Both the position numbers and the translations under genes were made by a program. Shown in pieces: positions 43,560 to 54,446 of a stretch of 64,000 nucleotides of DNA. The stretch is from Rivularia sp. PCC 7116 (GTDB lineage: Bacteria; Cyanobacteriota; Cyanobacteriia; Cyanobacteriales; Nostocaceae), in contig NC_019678.1 of assembly GCF_000316665.1 (NCBI RefSeq), positions 2,356,001 through 2,420,000 of the forward strand, given 5' to 3'. The notes under the pieces were generated by a model that was not told where the DNA came from, searched no databases, and saw nothing but the letters and a program-made list of their open reading frames with translations. The number at the start of each line of letters is the position of its first letter. Position 1 is the stretch's first letter.

Positions 43560-44891
43560 TTAACCTTCTTCAGAAGAACTCAGATGTGAATTTATTGATT
43601 CATTTTGCAAGATTCTCACCAAAATTTTATCAACGCGATTGCCATCCATATTCATGACTTCAAAACGCATATCTTTCCATTCAAAGTTATCTGTGGCTAT
43701 AGGGATGCGCCCTAAATGAGTCATGACTAAACCACCTAATGTTTGATAGCTGTCGCGGGAGTGGGATTCAATTTCTTCTTCCATGTCGAAAAGTTCAAAG
43801 AACTCATCCATTGTTAACATCCCATCCAATAGCCAGGAACCATCGTCTCGTTTTACCGCTTGGGGTTCTTCTTCTTCTTCATCGGAAGGAACATCACCGA
43901 CAATTTCAATTAATATGTCGTTTAAAGTTACCAATCCTTGAATTACTCCATATTCATCAACAACTAATGCCACATGGTTGACGGTTTGCTTAAATAACTC
44001 TAGAACTTTTAATCCACGGGTGCTTTCGGGTACAAATATCGGCTCTCGCAATCCCACCGTCAAATCCATCTGTTCCCCGCAGAAACTACGAGCCAATAAG
44101 TTAGTTACCGGAATTATTCCCAGTACATTATCTAATCCTTCCTGACATACCGGATATCGCGAATAACCATTTTCAATTATTTTTTCGCGATTTTGAGTCA
44201 CGCTATCTTTCAAATCCAGCCAGATGATTTCCGGGCGTGGTGTCATGAAAGAACCAACCGGGCGATCGCCTAAACGAAACACCCGCTCAACCATGTCCTG
44301 TTCTACTTCCTCAAAGGTTCCTTCTTCGGTACCTTGTTCGATTAATACTTTGATTTCTTCTTCTGTAACTTGCGGTTCTGTAGATGGCTTAATTCCTAAT
44401 AATCGTACTATTGAATCTGTCAAAAAATTTAATAAAAAAACAATAGGATAAGTAATCCTAATTAAACTTTTCATTGGTAAAGCCACAATCGCAGCAATTA
44501 CCTCTGGATGATTCAATGCCAAACGCTTTGGTACTAGCTCGCCTAAAATAATAGCTAAGGTAGTAATTATCAATACCGAAATACCGTGGGCTACTTGAAA
44601 TTGGTATAGAGGAATAAAATCTAAAATAGGATATATTCTTTCATAAATAATTTGTTCTCCGTAGGCACCAGCGATGATGGTAACTAAAGTTATGCCGACT
44701 TGTACGGTACCTAAAAACTCGGTAGGAGAAGAAGCTAAGTCAAAAGCGGCTCTGGCTCTAGTATTTCCTTGATTGGCTAGCTGTTGCAAGCGAACCTTGC
44801 GAGCGGAAACAATCGCTAATTCTGACATGACGAAGATGGCATTAGCGAAAATCAGTAGAAAAATAATTAGTAACTCGAAATTGAGGGACAT
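43560..44891 (-). CDS. CBS-pair / CorC_HlyC membrane protein (hemolysin-type, CNNM-like)
   Basis: A 443-residue protein with an N-terminal DUF21 (CNNM) domain of four helices (NFELLIIFLLIFANAIFVMSELAIVSARK and later ILGELVPKRLALNHPEV), two CBS domains (FMTPRPEIIWLDL and HVALVVDEYGVIQGLVTLNDIL) and a C-terminal CorC_HlyC domain. Members are linked to magnesium or other metal efflux; older annotation calls them hemolysins. No metal selectivity can be read here. Confidence 0.92.
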   Translation of the reverse strand: MSLNFELLIIFLLIFANAIFVMSELAIVSARKVRLQQLANQGNTRARAAFDLASSPTEFLGTVQVGITLVTIIAGAYGEQIIYERIYPILDFIPLYQFQVAHGISVLIITTLAIILGELVPKRLALNHPEVIAAIVALPMKSLIRITYPIVFLLNFLTDSIVRLLGIKPSTEPQVTEEEIKVLIEQGTEEGTFEEVEQDMVERVFRLGDRPVGSFMTPRPEIIWLDLKDSVTQNREKIIENGYSRYPVCQEGLDNVLGIIPVTNLLARSFCGEQMDLTVGLREPIFVPESTRGLKVLELFKQTVNHVALVVDEYGVIQGLVTLNDILIEIVGDVPSDEEEEEPQAVKRDDGSWLLDGMLTMDEFFELFDMEEEIESHSRDSYQTLGGLVMTHLGRIPIATDNFEWKDMRFEVMNMDGNRVDKILVRILQNESINSHLSSSEEG

Positions 44892-45304
44892 TTCTTAATT
44901 GCCGTTGTTTTTCGGCTAGTTATGCAAAATTGTAATTTTTAAGTATTTAGCATCCCAGGGATACTAATAAAAGACTCTAAATACATAAAATTTCCTCTGG
45001 AGAAGGAATTAATTGACCGAATTGGGAACACAATACACGTATATTAGCCGGAAGTTTCAGTCGTAATTTTACTAGGGAAAAACAGTTTTAACGCAAAATT
45101 TCCGGTTGACGCTTCTAAAATATTAAAGGGGGCATTAAACGCGCATGACTGCTTGCCTGTATTTTAGAAAAGGGCTAATTTCTCCACAATACTTTGATGT
45201 ATTCAGGGAAAAGGTCTGTTATGGCTCAAAATTAACCGAATTTCGGAGTTCAATTTCTCGTACCCAGCGAGGGCTGCTAAGTTAAAATTACGAATTATAA
45301 AGTC
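44892..45304. other. Divergent promoter region, CorC-type gene / mfd
   Basis: About 410 bp without repeats or genes that I recognise; it must carry both promoters. Confidence 0.55.
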
Positions 45305-48300
45305 ATGGCTTTTTCTTCCATAGTGCGTGCTTTGGGACGTTCTTCCCTCACCACCGAACTACTTTCTAAATTAAAGACACAAACACAATTACAGTTAAAT
45401 GGGATTCCACGTTTACCAAAGGGCTTGATAGCTTCAGCATTAGCGAATAGTTCGCAGCGGAATTTATTTGTGGTCTGCGCTACTTTGGAAGAAGCCGGAC
45501 GTTGGACTACTCAGTTGGAAGCGATGGGATTCGCGACCATACATTTTTATCCTACTTCTGAAGCATCTCCTTACGAACCTTTTGACCCAGAAACCGAGAT
45601 GACTTGGGGACAAATGCAGGTTTTAGCCGATTTAATCCAATTTTCTCCAGAATCTAATAAGCCTTCTAATCCCACAGTCGTAATCGCTACTCAAGCAGCT
45701 TTACAACCCCATTTACCACCTCCGGAAGCATTCAAGCCTTTTTGTTTAAATATTGCCAAGGGAATGGAATTTAATCTTGGTACCTTTGCAAAAAAAATGG
45801 CTGCTTTAGGATACGAAAGGGTTCCTTTGGTGGAGATGGAGGGTACTTGGAGTCGAAGGGGAGACATTGTAGATGTGTTTCCGGTATCTTCAGAATTGCC
45901 AGTACGTTTGGATTGGTTTGGCGATGAAATCGAGCAAATTCGCGAATTTGACCCTTCCACTCAGCGTTCGGCGTTAGATAAAATCGACCGGATAATTCTT
46001 ACTCCCACTAGTTTTGCTCCTATATTAATTGCTGATGAGCGGTTTAATGACTCTGTAGAAAATTATCTTTCAGCTGAGGAAAAAGAACAATTAGAATCTG
46101 GACAGTTATTAGAAGGTACTCGCAGATTTTTGGGTGTAGCTTACAAACAACCTGCTTCTTTATTAGATTATTTACCTGAAAACACTTTAGTTGCTATTGA
46201 TGAAGTTGAGCAGTGCTTCGCTCATAGTTTGCTTTGGGCGGAGAATGCCGAGGAGCAGTGGCAGGGGGTAGAAGGGGTAGAAGTGATAGAGGGGGTAGAG
46301 GGGGTAGAGGGGGTAGAAAATGATAATTCCCTTACACCTAAAGTCCAATTACCGAAAATCCACCGTTTTTGGGAAGAATGTCTCAAGGATTTAGAAAAGT
46401 TTGAAACTTTGTATTTATCGGAGATAGCTGAGGAAGGTAGCGATGCGATTAATTTAGCTGCTCGTTCGATTCCGGTGACTCCTCATGCTTTTGCGAAGTT
46501 GGCGGAGAATTTAAGGGAGGAACGCGATCGCAATTTTAACATTTGGTTGATTTCGGCTCAACCTTCTCGTTCGGTTTCTCTTTTACAGGAGCACGATTGT
46601 CCGGCTCAGTTTATTCCGAACCCCCGCGATTACCAAGCTATCGATAGAACGCAGGTTGGTCACGTTCCGGTTGCTTTAAAATATTCCGGGTTGGCGGAGT
46701 TAGAAGGTTTTATTTTACCAACATACAGAATAGTTGTTGTTACCGATAAGGAATTTTACGGACAGCACACTTTAGCTACTCCCGGTTACGTCCGCAAGCG
46801 GCGCAAAGCTAGTTCTAAAAAGGTTGATCCCAATAAGTTACGTCCGGGAGATTATGTAATTCACCGCAATCACGGTTTGGGTCAATTTCTAAAGTTGGAA
46901 AGTCTAACGCTTAATAATGAAACTCGCGATTATTTAGTTGTTAAGTATGCAGATGGATTATTAAGAGTAGCAGCCGACCAAGTTGGGGCTTTATCTCGTT
47001 TTCGGACAACTACTAACAAGTCCCCGCAGTTAAATAAAATGACGGGTAAGGCTTGGGAAAATACGAAAAATAAAGTCCGCAAAACCGTTAAGAAATTAGC
47101 GGTTGATTTATTAAAACTGTATTCTCAACGTTCCCAACAAACTGGTTTTACTTATCCCCAGGATTCTCCCTGGCAGGAAGAGATGGAAGATTCTTTTCCA
47201 TATCAACCTACTACCGACCAGTTAAAAGCCACTCAAGACGTAAAACGGGATATGGAAAGCGAGCGTCCGATGGATCGCTTAGTCTGCGGTGATGTGGGTT
47301 TTGGTAAAACTGAGGTGGCAATAAGAGCTATATTTAAAGCCGTAACTTCTGGTAAGCAAGTTGCATTGCTCGCACCTACAACTATTCTTACCCAACAGCA
47401 CTACCATACTTTAAAAGAAAGATTTGCTCCCTACCCCATAAACGTTGGATTGCTCAACCGTTTTCGTAGTGCTGAAGAAAAGCGAAATATACAGAAAAGA
47501 TTGTTAACGGGGGAATTGGATATTGTTGTTGGTACCCATCAACTTTTAGGTAAAAGCGTTCAATACAAAGATTTAGGTTTATTGGTAGTAGATGAAGAAC
47601 AAAGATTTGGCGTAAATCAAAAAGAGAAAATCAAATCCTTGAAAACTCAAGTTGACGTACTTACCCTGAGCGCTACACCTATTCCCCGCACCTTATATAT
47701 GTCGCTCTCGGGTATCCGGGAAATGAGTTTGATTACTACACCACCACCATCAAGAAGACCAATTCAAACCCATCTTTCACCGATGAATCCCGAAGCAACT
47801 CGGACAGCTATTCGTCAAGAATTAGACAGAGGCGGTCAGGTATTTTACGTAGTTCCACGGGTGGAAGGAATTGAAGATAAATCTGCCTTTATTCGAGAAA
47901 TGATACCGAATGCCAGGATTGCGATCGCACACGGTCAGATGGAAGCGAGCGAGTTAGAATCTATCATGCTTTCTTTCAGTAGTGGCGAAGCTGAAATTCT
48001 GATTTGTACGACTATTATTGAATCCGGTTTAGATATTCCCCGAGTTAATACAATATTGATTGAAGACGCGCAGAAATTCGGATTGGCGCAACTTTATCAA
48101 TTAAGGGGAAGAGTTGGACGTGCCGGAATTCAAGCTCATGCATGGTTATTTTATCCCAGACAAAGGTCATTATCGGAAGCTGCTAGGAAAAGATTAAGAG
48201 CTATTCAAGAATTTACACAACTGGGTTCCGGTTATCAACTAGCAATGCGAGACATGGAAATTCGCGGAGTCGGTAATTTATTGGGAGCAGAGCAATCCGG

Positions 48301-48859
48301 ACAAATGAATGTCATCGGCTTCGACTTATATATGGAAATGTTAGAAGAAGCCATCCGCGAAATTCGGGGACAAGAAATTCCCACAGTCGAAGATACTCAG
48401 ATCGATCTTAATTTGACAGCGTTTATTCCAGCAGATTACATTACCGACTTAGATCAGAAGATGAGCGCATATCGTGCCGTAGCCGTAGCCAATTCCAAAG
48501 GAGAATTAGCAATGATTGCAGCAGAATGGAACGATAGATACGGTACAGTACCCGCATCGGCGAATCAGTTGTTACGGGTGATGGAATTAAAGCAATTAGC
48601 GAAAAACTTAGGATTTAGTCGGATAAAACCAGATGGAAAACAACATATTGTCTTAGAAACCCCGATGGAAGAACCTGGTTGGAAATTATTAGCTGAGAAA
48701 TTACCGCAAAATATGATGAGTCGCTTTGTGTATTCTCCCGGTAAAGTCACCGTTAGGGGTTTAGGAGTAATGAAAGCAGACGTACAATTACAAACATTAA
48801 TAGATGCATTTACTAAGATGCAGGATGCCGTACCCGAACAGTTCGTAGTTGCGCTTTAG
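45305..48859 (+). CDS. mfd: Transcription-repair coupling factor
   Basis: A 1184-residue Mfd. It displaces RNA polymerase stalled at DNA damage and recruits UvrA. In order: UvrB-like region (residues 1-310), RNA-polymerase interaction domain ([16 protein letters not shown] near 515), translocase with Walker [12 protein letters not shown] near 660 and DEEQ box near 765, motif VI with [10 protein letters not shown] near 935, and the C-terminal TRCF domain. Oddity: residues about 318-338 ([19 protein letters not shown]) are encoded by a 9-bp tandem repeat in a loop of the N-terminal region. The start ATG at 45305 gives normal length. Confidence 0.96.
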   Translation: MAFSSIVRALGRSSLTTELLSKLKTQTQLQLNGIPRLPKGLIASALANSSQRNLFVVCATLEEAGRWTTQLEAMGFATIHFYPTSEASPYEPFDPETEMTWGQMQVLADLIQFSPESNKPSNPTVVIATQAALQPHLPPPEAFKPFCLNIAKGMEFNLGTFAKKMAALGYERVPLVEMEGTWSRRGDIVDVFPVSSELPVRLDWFGDEIEQIREFDPSTQRSALDKIDRIILTPTSFAPILIADERFNDSVENYLSAEEKEQLESGQLLEGTRRFLGVAYKQPASLLDYLPENTLVAIDEVEQCFAHSLLWAENAEEQWQGVEGVEVIEGVEGVEGVENDNSLTPKVQLPKIHRFWEECLKDLEKFETLYLSEIAEEGSDAINLAARSIPVTPHAFAKLAENLREERDRNFNIWLISAQPSRSVSLLQEHDCPAQFIPNPRDYQAIDRTQVGHVPVALKYSGLAELEGFILPTYRIVVVTDKEFYGQHTLATPGYVRKRRKASSKKVDPNKLRPGDYVIHRNHGLGQFLKLESLTLNNETRDYLVVKYADGLLRVAADQVGALSRFRTTTNKSPQLNKMTGKAWENTKNKVRKTVKKLAVDLLKLYSQRSQQTGFTYPQDSPWQEEMEDSFPYQPTTDQLKATQDVKRDMESERPMDRLVCGDVGFGKTEVAIRAIFKAVTSGKQVALLAPTTILTQQHYHTLKERFAPYPINVGLLNRFRSAEEKRNIQKRLLTGELDIVVGTHQLLGKSVQYKDLGLLVVDEEQRFGVNQKEKIKSLKTQVDVLTLSATPIPRTLYMSLSGIREMSLITTPPPSRRPIQTHLSPMNPEATRTAIRQELDRGGQVFYVVPRVEGIEDKSAFIREMIPNARIAIAHGQMEASELESIMLSFSSGEAEILICTTIIESGLDIPRVNTILIEDAQKFGLAQLYQLRGRVGRAGIQAHAWLFYPRQRSLSEAARKRLRAIQEFTQLGSGYQLAMRDMEIRGVGNLLGAEQSGQMNVIGFDLYMEMLEEAIREIRGQEIPTVEDTQIDLNLTAFIPADYITDLDQKMSAYRAVAVANSKGELAMIAAEWNDRYGTVPASANQLLRVMELKQLAKNLGFSRIKPDGKQHIVLETPMEEPGWKLLAEKLPQNMMSRFVYSPGKVTVRGLGVMKADVQLQTLIDAFTKMQDAVPEQFVVAL
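46263..46320 (+). repeat. 9-bp tandem repeat inside mfd
   Basis: About six degenerate copies of GGGGTAGAG, reading Gly-Val-Glu. The unit is a multiple of three, so copy changes keep the frame. Confidence 0.85.
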
Positions 48860-48940
48860 CGCCAAACATTTAGGTTTAAATCTTATACGGTGCATTATCG
48901 CTTTATTGGTAATTCACACTTTTTATATTTTTAGATTGTA

Positions 48941-49080
48941 ATATAGCGTTTCCCAGTCTATTGAAGTACACACAAAACCTCACCCCTAACCCCTCTCCTT
49001 GATAAGGAGAGGGGAGATAAAGCACAGCTTTATCGGGGTGAGGTAATCGCTGTACCTCAGTTGCTTAGGAAACGCTATAT
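48941..49080. mobile_element. 140-bp MITE with about 30-bp imperfect terminal inverted repeats
   Basis: The outer 13 bp, ATATAGCGTTTCC (48941-48953) and GGAAACGCTATAT (49068-49080), are exact inverted copies, continuing imperfectly for about 30 bp (to GTACA). Inside is a strong hairpin, CCTCTCCTT / AAGGAGAGG, and CCTCACCCC / GGGGTGAGG. There is no gene. A related hairpin core is at 63570-63625. Confidence 0.85.
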
Positions 49081-49288
49081 CAAATTCGTTTTTATCAGAA
49101 TTATATATTTTGAAACGCAAAGTGACGCAGAGTTTTTTGTCCACATTATTTATCATTCCGATACAAGTGGAAAAACTTTATTTGAGGGGGATTTACCGAT
49201 TACAAAATTAATATATCGTTGTTATCAATTGTGTATTAACTGTGAACTTAATTTACATAAAACAAGTCATAACACATAGATATTAACA

Positions 49289-50323
49289 ATGAAAAAAGTA
49301 ATCGTAATCCTTCTTTTAGCAGCAACTTTAACAGCTTGTAGAAATTCTTCAACTACTTCAACATTATCCAAACAACATCAACAGCCAAATAAGACTTTTA
49401 AATCGTGGTGTGAAGATAAACTGAATTTACCTCAAGATATAAAATATACAGTTGAAGTTTTATTAGAAGAAGCTGGTACTCAAGATTGTCAAAAGGCTAA
49501 TCGAAAACTTAGTCAATTAACTGAGCTTTCAGTTGATGACAAGCAAATCAGCGATTTACAACCTGTTGTAAGTTTGACTCAATTAACCGAACTGAAACTG
49601 AAAAGTAATCAAATCAGCGATATAAAACCACTTTCTAAATTAACCAATTTAACTAAACTGTATCTCGATTCTAATAACATTAGCCAGGTAAAAGAGCTTG
49701 CTAATTTAATAAATTTAACCGAACTTAGTCTTAGCTATAATCAACTCAGCCATGTCAAAGGAATTACTAATTTAACTAAGCTAGAATATCTGAATCTTCA
49801 TCGCAATCAAATAACCGATATTCGACCACTTGCCAATTTAACGAATTTAATTAAGCTGCAACTTAGCAGCAACCAAATAGAGAGTATCAAGCCGCTTAGT
49901 AAATTAAATAATTTGACAGAACTGATTGTGTATCAAAATAAAATTAATGAAGTTAAAGAAATAACTAATTTAATCAATTTAAAATATTTGAATATTGGTA
50001 AGAATAATATCAGCAACGTAAAACCGCTTTGGGAATTGACTAACTTAATTGAACTGTATATTAACGAAAATAAAATCAGTAATATTGAAACACTTGCTGA
50101 TTTAAGCAATTTAAAAGAACTTGGTCTTTGGAAAAATCAAATTAGCGATATCACACCGCTTTGGCAATTAACAAATTTGACTAAACTTAATATTCAAGAG
50201 AATAAAATAATTGATATCAAAGCGCTTGCTAATTTAACCAACTTAACTTATCTAAATGCAGCAGGTAATCCCATACAGAATAAAACCTGTCCCGTTAAAC
50301 CAAAATCTATATGCAAATTTTAG
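49289..50323 (+). CDS. Leucine-rich-repeat lipoprotein, paralogue 1
   Basis: A 344-residue protein with a lipobox (LLAATLTAC, Cys at residue 17), so probably lipid-anchored in the envelope. A cap region (WCEDKLNLPQDIKYTVEVLLEEAGTQDCQKAN) is followed by about ten 22-residue LRRs of the internalin type (LTNLTKLYLDSNNISQVKEL), then a two-Cys C-terminal cap (NKTCPVKPKSICKF). Such LRRs bind proteins or other ligands; no target is known. A paralogue lies at 53256 with the same capping cysteines. Confidence 0.87.
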   Translation: MKKVIVILLLAATLTACRNSSTTSTLSKQHQQPNKTFKSWCEDKLNLPQDIKYTVEVLLEEAGTQDCQKANRKLSQLTELSVDDKQISDLQPVVSLTQLTELKLKSNQISDIKPLSKLTNLTKLYLDSNNISQVKELANLINLTELSLSYNQLSHVKGITNLTKLEYLNLHRNQITDIRPLANLTNLIKLQLSSNQIESIKPLSKLNNLTELIVYQNKINEVKEITNLINLKYLNIGKNNISNVKPLWELTNLIELYINENKISNIETLADLSNLKELGLWKNQISDITPLWQLTNLTKLNIQENKIIDIKALANLTNLTYLNAAGNPIQNKTCPVKPKSICKF

Positions 50324-50682
50324 TTAAAATTAACCTACCACAATTATTCTCCTCGATTTGCATAATAGGATTGCTGTGGACTAAAAAATAGCGATCGCCA
50401 TGACAAGCAGTGGTGAATATAATTCGTAATTCGTGAGAATACAGCAGTTTTAGAATAAATCAAATCAAAACCTTACAGATACTGACATCTATCCGATAAA
50501 AATCAAATTCAGTATATGTAAAAGCAATGGAACACAACCTTTATCCAATATCCAAAACTAAACAAAACTTACCATAATTAATCTGTAAAACCCGAAAAGT
50601 TAATATATGTAATTGAAACAACTCAGTTCCTTTTTACATAATCGACAATAAACCGGGTTTCTGAAAAAATATCAACTTAAAC
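50324..50682. other. Intergenic region between convergent LRR and amidotransferase genes
   Basis: About 360 bp, AT-rich, one HIP1 site near 50392. No gene or clear terminator. Confidence 0.5.
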
Positions 50683-51396
50683 CTACCGAACAAGCTGAAC
50701 TGATTCCAACCAATTTTCCCAAACTTCAACGGCTTTCTCTTGTAAAAGATGACCATATTTAACAGTATCGGCACGTAATTGCTTAACGCTGATACCGGGA
50801 GTAGAATTAATTTCACAAGCATGACCAATAAACCAACGTTCTAATCCTGTCTGAGTGACTTCTGGATGAAATTGCAACCCCATGCTGGCTTTACCCCAAG
50901 AAAATGCCTGATTTTCATATAACGAACTTGAAGCCAAACGGGTAGCACCTTGAGGTAGATCGAAGGTATCACCATGCCAATGAAGTACGGGAGTATTTTC
51001 TACATCTAAGTTAATCAAAGGTGAATTTTTACCTGTTTGGCTTAAGTGAATATTAGACCAGCCAATTTCCTTTTGTCCTCCAGGATAAACTCTCGCTCCT
51101 AAAGCTCTAGCCATCAATTGAGCACCCAAACAAATACCAAGTGTAGGTAAATCGGCTTTCAAACGCTGTTCTAATAAACGTAATTCATCAACTAGGAAAG
51201 GATAGTCTTGTTCATCATAAGCACCAATCGGACCTCCCAAAATAATTAACATATCTTCAGTAGGAGAAATATCGGTCAAATTATCTACTGCCGCTTCCAG
51301 ATATTTAATTGTGTAACCTTGTCTTTCAAGAGCTATTTCGAGAGTACCTAAATCTTCAAAGGCTATATGTCTAATAACTGTTGCGCTTTTCATCAC
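50683..51396 (-). CDS. Class I glutamine amidotransferase (GMP-synthase-like)
   Basis: A 237-residue GATase1 protein with Cys89 (GICLGAQ) and His177/Glu179 (QFHPEV), the full triad. It should release ammonia from glutamine, or hydrolyse a gamma-glutamyl bond; proteins of this stand-alone kind are often annotated as GMP synthase-like. A possible start at the second Met (MKSATV) is equal. It lies 58 bp downstream of the AurF-like gene on the same strand, suggesting co-transcription and a shared, perhaps biosynthetic, role. Confidence 0.87.
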   Translation of the reverse strand: MMKSATVIRHIAFEDLGTLEIALERQGYTIKYLEAAVDNLTDISPTEDMLIILGGPIGAYDEQDYPFLVDELRLLEQRLKADLPTLGICLGAQLMARALGARVYPGGQKEIGWSNIHLSQTGKNSPLINLDVENTPVLHWHGDTFDLPQGATRLASSSLYENQAFSWGKASMGLQFHPEVTQTGLERWFIGHACEINSTPGISVKQLRADTVKYGHLLQEKAVEVWENWLESVQLVR

Positions 51397-51454
51397 TAAT
51401 TACTCCAGAATAATGTTTTTAAATCAAAAATAGTTTGTTACTGGACTTCGTAAA

Positions 51455-52408
51455 TTAAGATATTAATTGATAATCGGCAAATATTTGGAAAGCACCACAG
51501 ACTTCAAACACACCAGCCTTTTCAAACATTCTTAAAGTTGGACTAGCCGCTTGTTTTACACCAGCAGCAACATCACTGGGTACAAAAACTTCTTGCAAAA
51601 TACCTTTAGCATCAACATCGCTAAAATCTAAAGCTTTAAGAACGTTGTATTCCACATCATAATCTGGCCCCAAGAAAGCCCAAACCAGACGGGGTAAAAT
51701 TTTAATCATTTCCTGCTTTTCTAAAGATGATAGATTTTGCCACAATAAAGGAAATAAGGCTTGAAAATAAGCACCGTGTAATGCTTCATCCGCTGCATGG
51801 TCGCCAATTACATTTCTCACAACATCAGCTACATTGGGGTCGCTAGGAACTTGTTTTAATACCTTTGTTACCAAGGTTTCGGAAATAGTCACAAAAAATA
51901 ATTTAATTAAATCAGGTGATAATTTAGATTGATTTTCTCTAATTATATTTTCAATAACTTTTTCAAAAATAGGACGACCAAGAATAGAATCCCCTAGCGA
52001 AAATGTTTCCTTAACTTGGGTAGAAAAAAGCTCTACAAATAAAGCATGACCACCTTCATCACAATAGATTTTTAAAGCATCATTACGTTGTTGAACATTT
52101 AAGTTAATTGGCGCACTTCCTAGAGATAAAGCACTACAAACAGGATTAACATGATTTAACTCTAAGAGTGTAGTAAATTGAAGATGCGCTAAAAGTCGAT
52201 AAGCAAGAACGGTCATCCAAAGATTACTATCTTGAGCAATAACGGAATGATTTGCTAAAGGAACTAAATCTGGGGAGAAAGGTAAACCAACAATAGAATC
52301 TTGACGCATTGGTTTGCTTCTAATCCAACTTTTCTCATTCCAACCACTAAATAATCTAGATTCTTGCTCGGAATAATTAATTTTTAATGCTGCTTGTTGT
52401 CCGTTCAT
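51455..52408 (-). CDS. AurF-like di-iron oxygenase
   Basis: A 317-residue protein resembling p-aminobenzoate N-oxygenase AurF. The di-iron ligands fit the AurF pattern: Glu83 (LLELNH), Glu118 and His121 (DEGGH), Glu177 (ISETL), His204, Glu208 and His211 (DHAADEALHG). Such enzymes oxidise an arylamine, alkane or other substrate with O2. The substrate is unknown, as AurF relatives vary widely. The next gene is a glutamine amidotransferase. Two cysteines near the C-terminus (VFEVCGAF) are not part of the site. Confidence 0.83.
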   Translation of the reverse strand: MNGQQAALKINYSEQESRLFSGWNEKSWIRSKPMRQDSIVGLPFSPDLVPLANHSVIAQDSNLWMTVLAYRLLAHLQFTTLLELNHVNPVCSALSLGSAPINLNVQQRNDALKIYCDEGGHALFVELFSTQVKETFSLGDSILGRPIFEKVIENIIRENQSKLSPDLIKLFFVTISETLVTKVLKQVPSDPNVADVVRNVIGDHAADEALHGAYFQALFPLLWQNLSSLEKQEMIKILPRLVWAFLGPDYDVEYNVLKALDFSDVDAKGILQEVFVPSDVAAGVKQAASPTLRMFEKAGVFEVCGAFQIFADYQLIS

Positions 52409-53255
52409 GATTTAAACTCCTCTGCGATTAATTTGCTGTGTTCTGTACTTATTATTGACTGGAAATCGAGATATTTAATTAGCTTAGTCTGAAATATTTA
52501 TTTAAAACTACTTAAACTTGAATGAGAAAATTTTATGAAATTCTCAGCAATAACTAATCTTTTTTTTGAACTATTTATTAGTATCTTTGACGTTTCCAGT
52601 TGGATTGAAACCGTATCTCGTCGGTAAACGTTGTGGCGTTAGCCATATAAAAGTACGAATAGCCCCAGCCCCCAATTATGGGGGAGAAATATATCTTAAA
52701 GTCCCCCAAACGTCGTGGATTTAGGGGGCTGCTGTTAGATAGTAATAATAAATTCGTATCTCAATTGAGCAACGCCAATAAAATCGCTGCGATGTGAATT
52801 ACGCAGATATATTTTTTTATTCGGTTTTAACGTGGTTTCATATCATGTCCGGTTAAACAGTTATCATATCTGTGAGGGCTAAGTAATAAGTAATAAGTAA
52901 TAAGTAATGAGTAGTAGATAGGAATGGCCGCAACTGGCACATTTATGCTGTAGGGTGCTTGTACACAGATTAATTGTTAAGGGAATAATAAAGCAATCAG
53001 TGTACGGCACCATCCGAGTTGTGTGACGCGCAGCCTTAGTCCTGGTAGATAACAACCGCCATCTTTTCAGTAGGGTTATATCGTCAGTAATTAGCCGGAC
53101 TTGATATCATTTATTGAGTGCAAACTACCCTCCCCACATCAAATCTTCAATCAAACCACGTTTATACATTACGAAATTAATCTCGTATGTTATGAAGTAT
53201 GTACTAGAACTAAAATATAGTCTTAATAAGTACAACAAAGCAAGTAATAACACTA
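52409..53255. repeat. Repeat-rich intergenic region
   Basis: About 850 bp. Contents: an imperfect inverted-repeat element at about 52631-52785 (GTGGCGTTAGCC... / ...AGCAACGCCA) with a CCCCCAATTATGGGGG core, TAAGTAA tandem units at 52882-52910, and an inverted repeat GGTGCTTGTACAC / GTGTACGGCACC (52954-53011). No protein remnant. The LRR gene promoter must be in the last 200 bp. Confidence 0.7.
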
Positions 53256-54446
53256 ATGAATAAAGCAATTTTATTCCTTTGCACTATATTCGCTCTGACT
53301 CATACAAAAGCTATTGCCAATCAAGCACTTCAGCAAAATAAGATAAAAAGTTTTATCGAATACTGTCAGCAAAAATCAACTTTACCTCAAGCAACTAAGG
53401 ATACCGTTGAGGTGTTGTTGAAAGAAGCAGGTACTCAAGATTGTCACCAAGCAAATCGGAAACTGAGTAGTTTGACCGAGCTTAGACTTCTAACAAAACA
53501 AATAAGCGACCTTAAACCGCTTTCGGGATTAACTAATTTGACCAATATCGACCTTTGGGGAAATAAAATCAGCGATGTAAAACCCCTTGTTAATTTAACT
53601 AATTTGACCAACTTAAATATTGGAGGAAATAAAATTAGTGATGTAAAACCGCTTGCTAGTTTAACTAATTTGACCAATCTCGACTTAGGAGGAAATAAAA
53701 TAAGCGATGTAACACCGCTTGCTAGTTTAACTAATTTAATTAGGCTTGATGTTTACTCAAATCAAATAAGTGATATAAATTCGTTAGAAAATCTGAATAA
53801 TTTGACTTTCCTTCGTGTTGGTTCTAATCGAATAGTTGATGTCAAACAATTTGCTAATTTCACTAATTTGACCGAGCTTTGGCTTGAAGAAAATCAAATC
53901 AGTGACGTAAGACCACTTTCTAGTTTGAATAATTTGACCAAACTTAACCTTATGAGCAATCAAATAAGTGATATCAAACCGATTGCTAGTTTAAATAGTT
54001 TAAACTCTCTAGACCTTGATAAAAACCAAATAAGTGATATCGAAGCGCTATCCAATTTAACTAACTTGACTACCCTTGGTCTTGATAGAAATCAGATAAT
54101 TAATATAAAGCCGCTTTCTAATTTAACTAAGTTGAGATGGCTTTTTCTTCGTCAAAATCAAATAAGCGATATAAAGCCGCTTTCTAGTTTGACTAATTTG
54201 AGATGGCTTGAACTTAAGTCTAACAAAATCAGGGATGTAAAACCCCTTACTAATTTAGCGAAATTAAGAAATCTTAATCTTAGCTCTAATCAAATAACGA
54301 ACGTACAATCGCTTGCTAATTTAACGAATTTGGTTAACTTTAACGTCGAGGAAAATCCAATTAATACCAAAAGTTGCCCCGGAAGGAGTACTAAATGCGG
54401 TTCTACAAAGCTAAAACATAGAACATTTCGTCACGAAATATTTTAA
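53256..54446 (+). CDS. Secreted leucine-rich-repeat protein, paralogue 2
   Basis: A 396-residue paralogue of the protein at 49289, with a signal peptide (MNKAILFLCTIFALTHTKAIA) in place of a lipobox. The cap (YCQQKSTLPQATKDTVEVLLKEAGTQDCHQAN) is nearly the same, then about twelve 22-residue LRRs (LTNLTNLDLGGNKISDVKPL), then a C-terminal two-Cys cap (NTKSCPGRSTKCGS). Likely exported to the periplasm or beyond. The ligand is unknown. Confidence 0.87.
   Translation: MNKAILFLCTIFALTHTKAIANQALQQNKIKSFIEYCQQKSTLPQATKDTVEVLLKEAGTQDCHQANRKLSSLTELRLLTKQISDLKPLSGLTNLTNIDLWGNKISDVKPLVNLTNLTNLNIGGNKISDVKPLASLTNLTNLDLGGNKISDVTPLASLTNLIRLDVYSNQISDINSLENLNNLTFLRVGSNRIVDVKQFANFTNLTELWLEENQISDVRPLSSLNNLTKLNLMSNQISDIKPIASLNSLNSLDLDKNQISDIEALSNLTNLTTLGLDRNQIINIKPLSNLTKLRWLFLRQNQISDIKPLSSLTNLRWLELKSNKIRDVKPLTNLAKLRNLNLSSNQITNVQSLANLTNLVNFNVEENPINTKSCPGRSTKCGSTKLKHRTFRHEIF

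Noticed and set aside
49061-49279. 72-codon frame after mfd
   Set aside because: It starts inside the inverted end of the MITE and resembles no protein.
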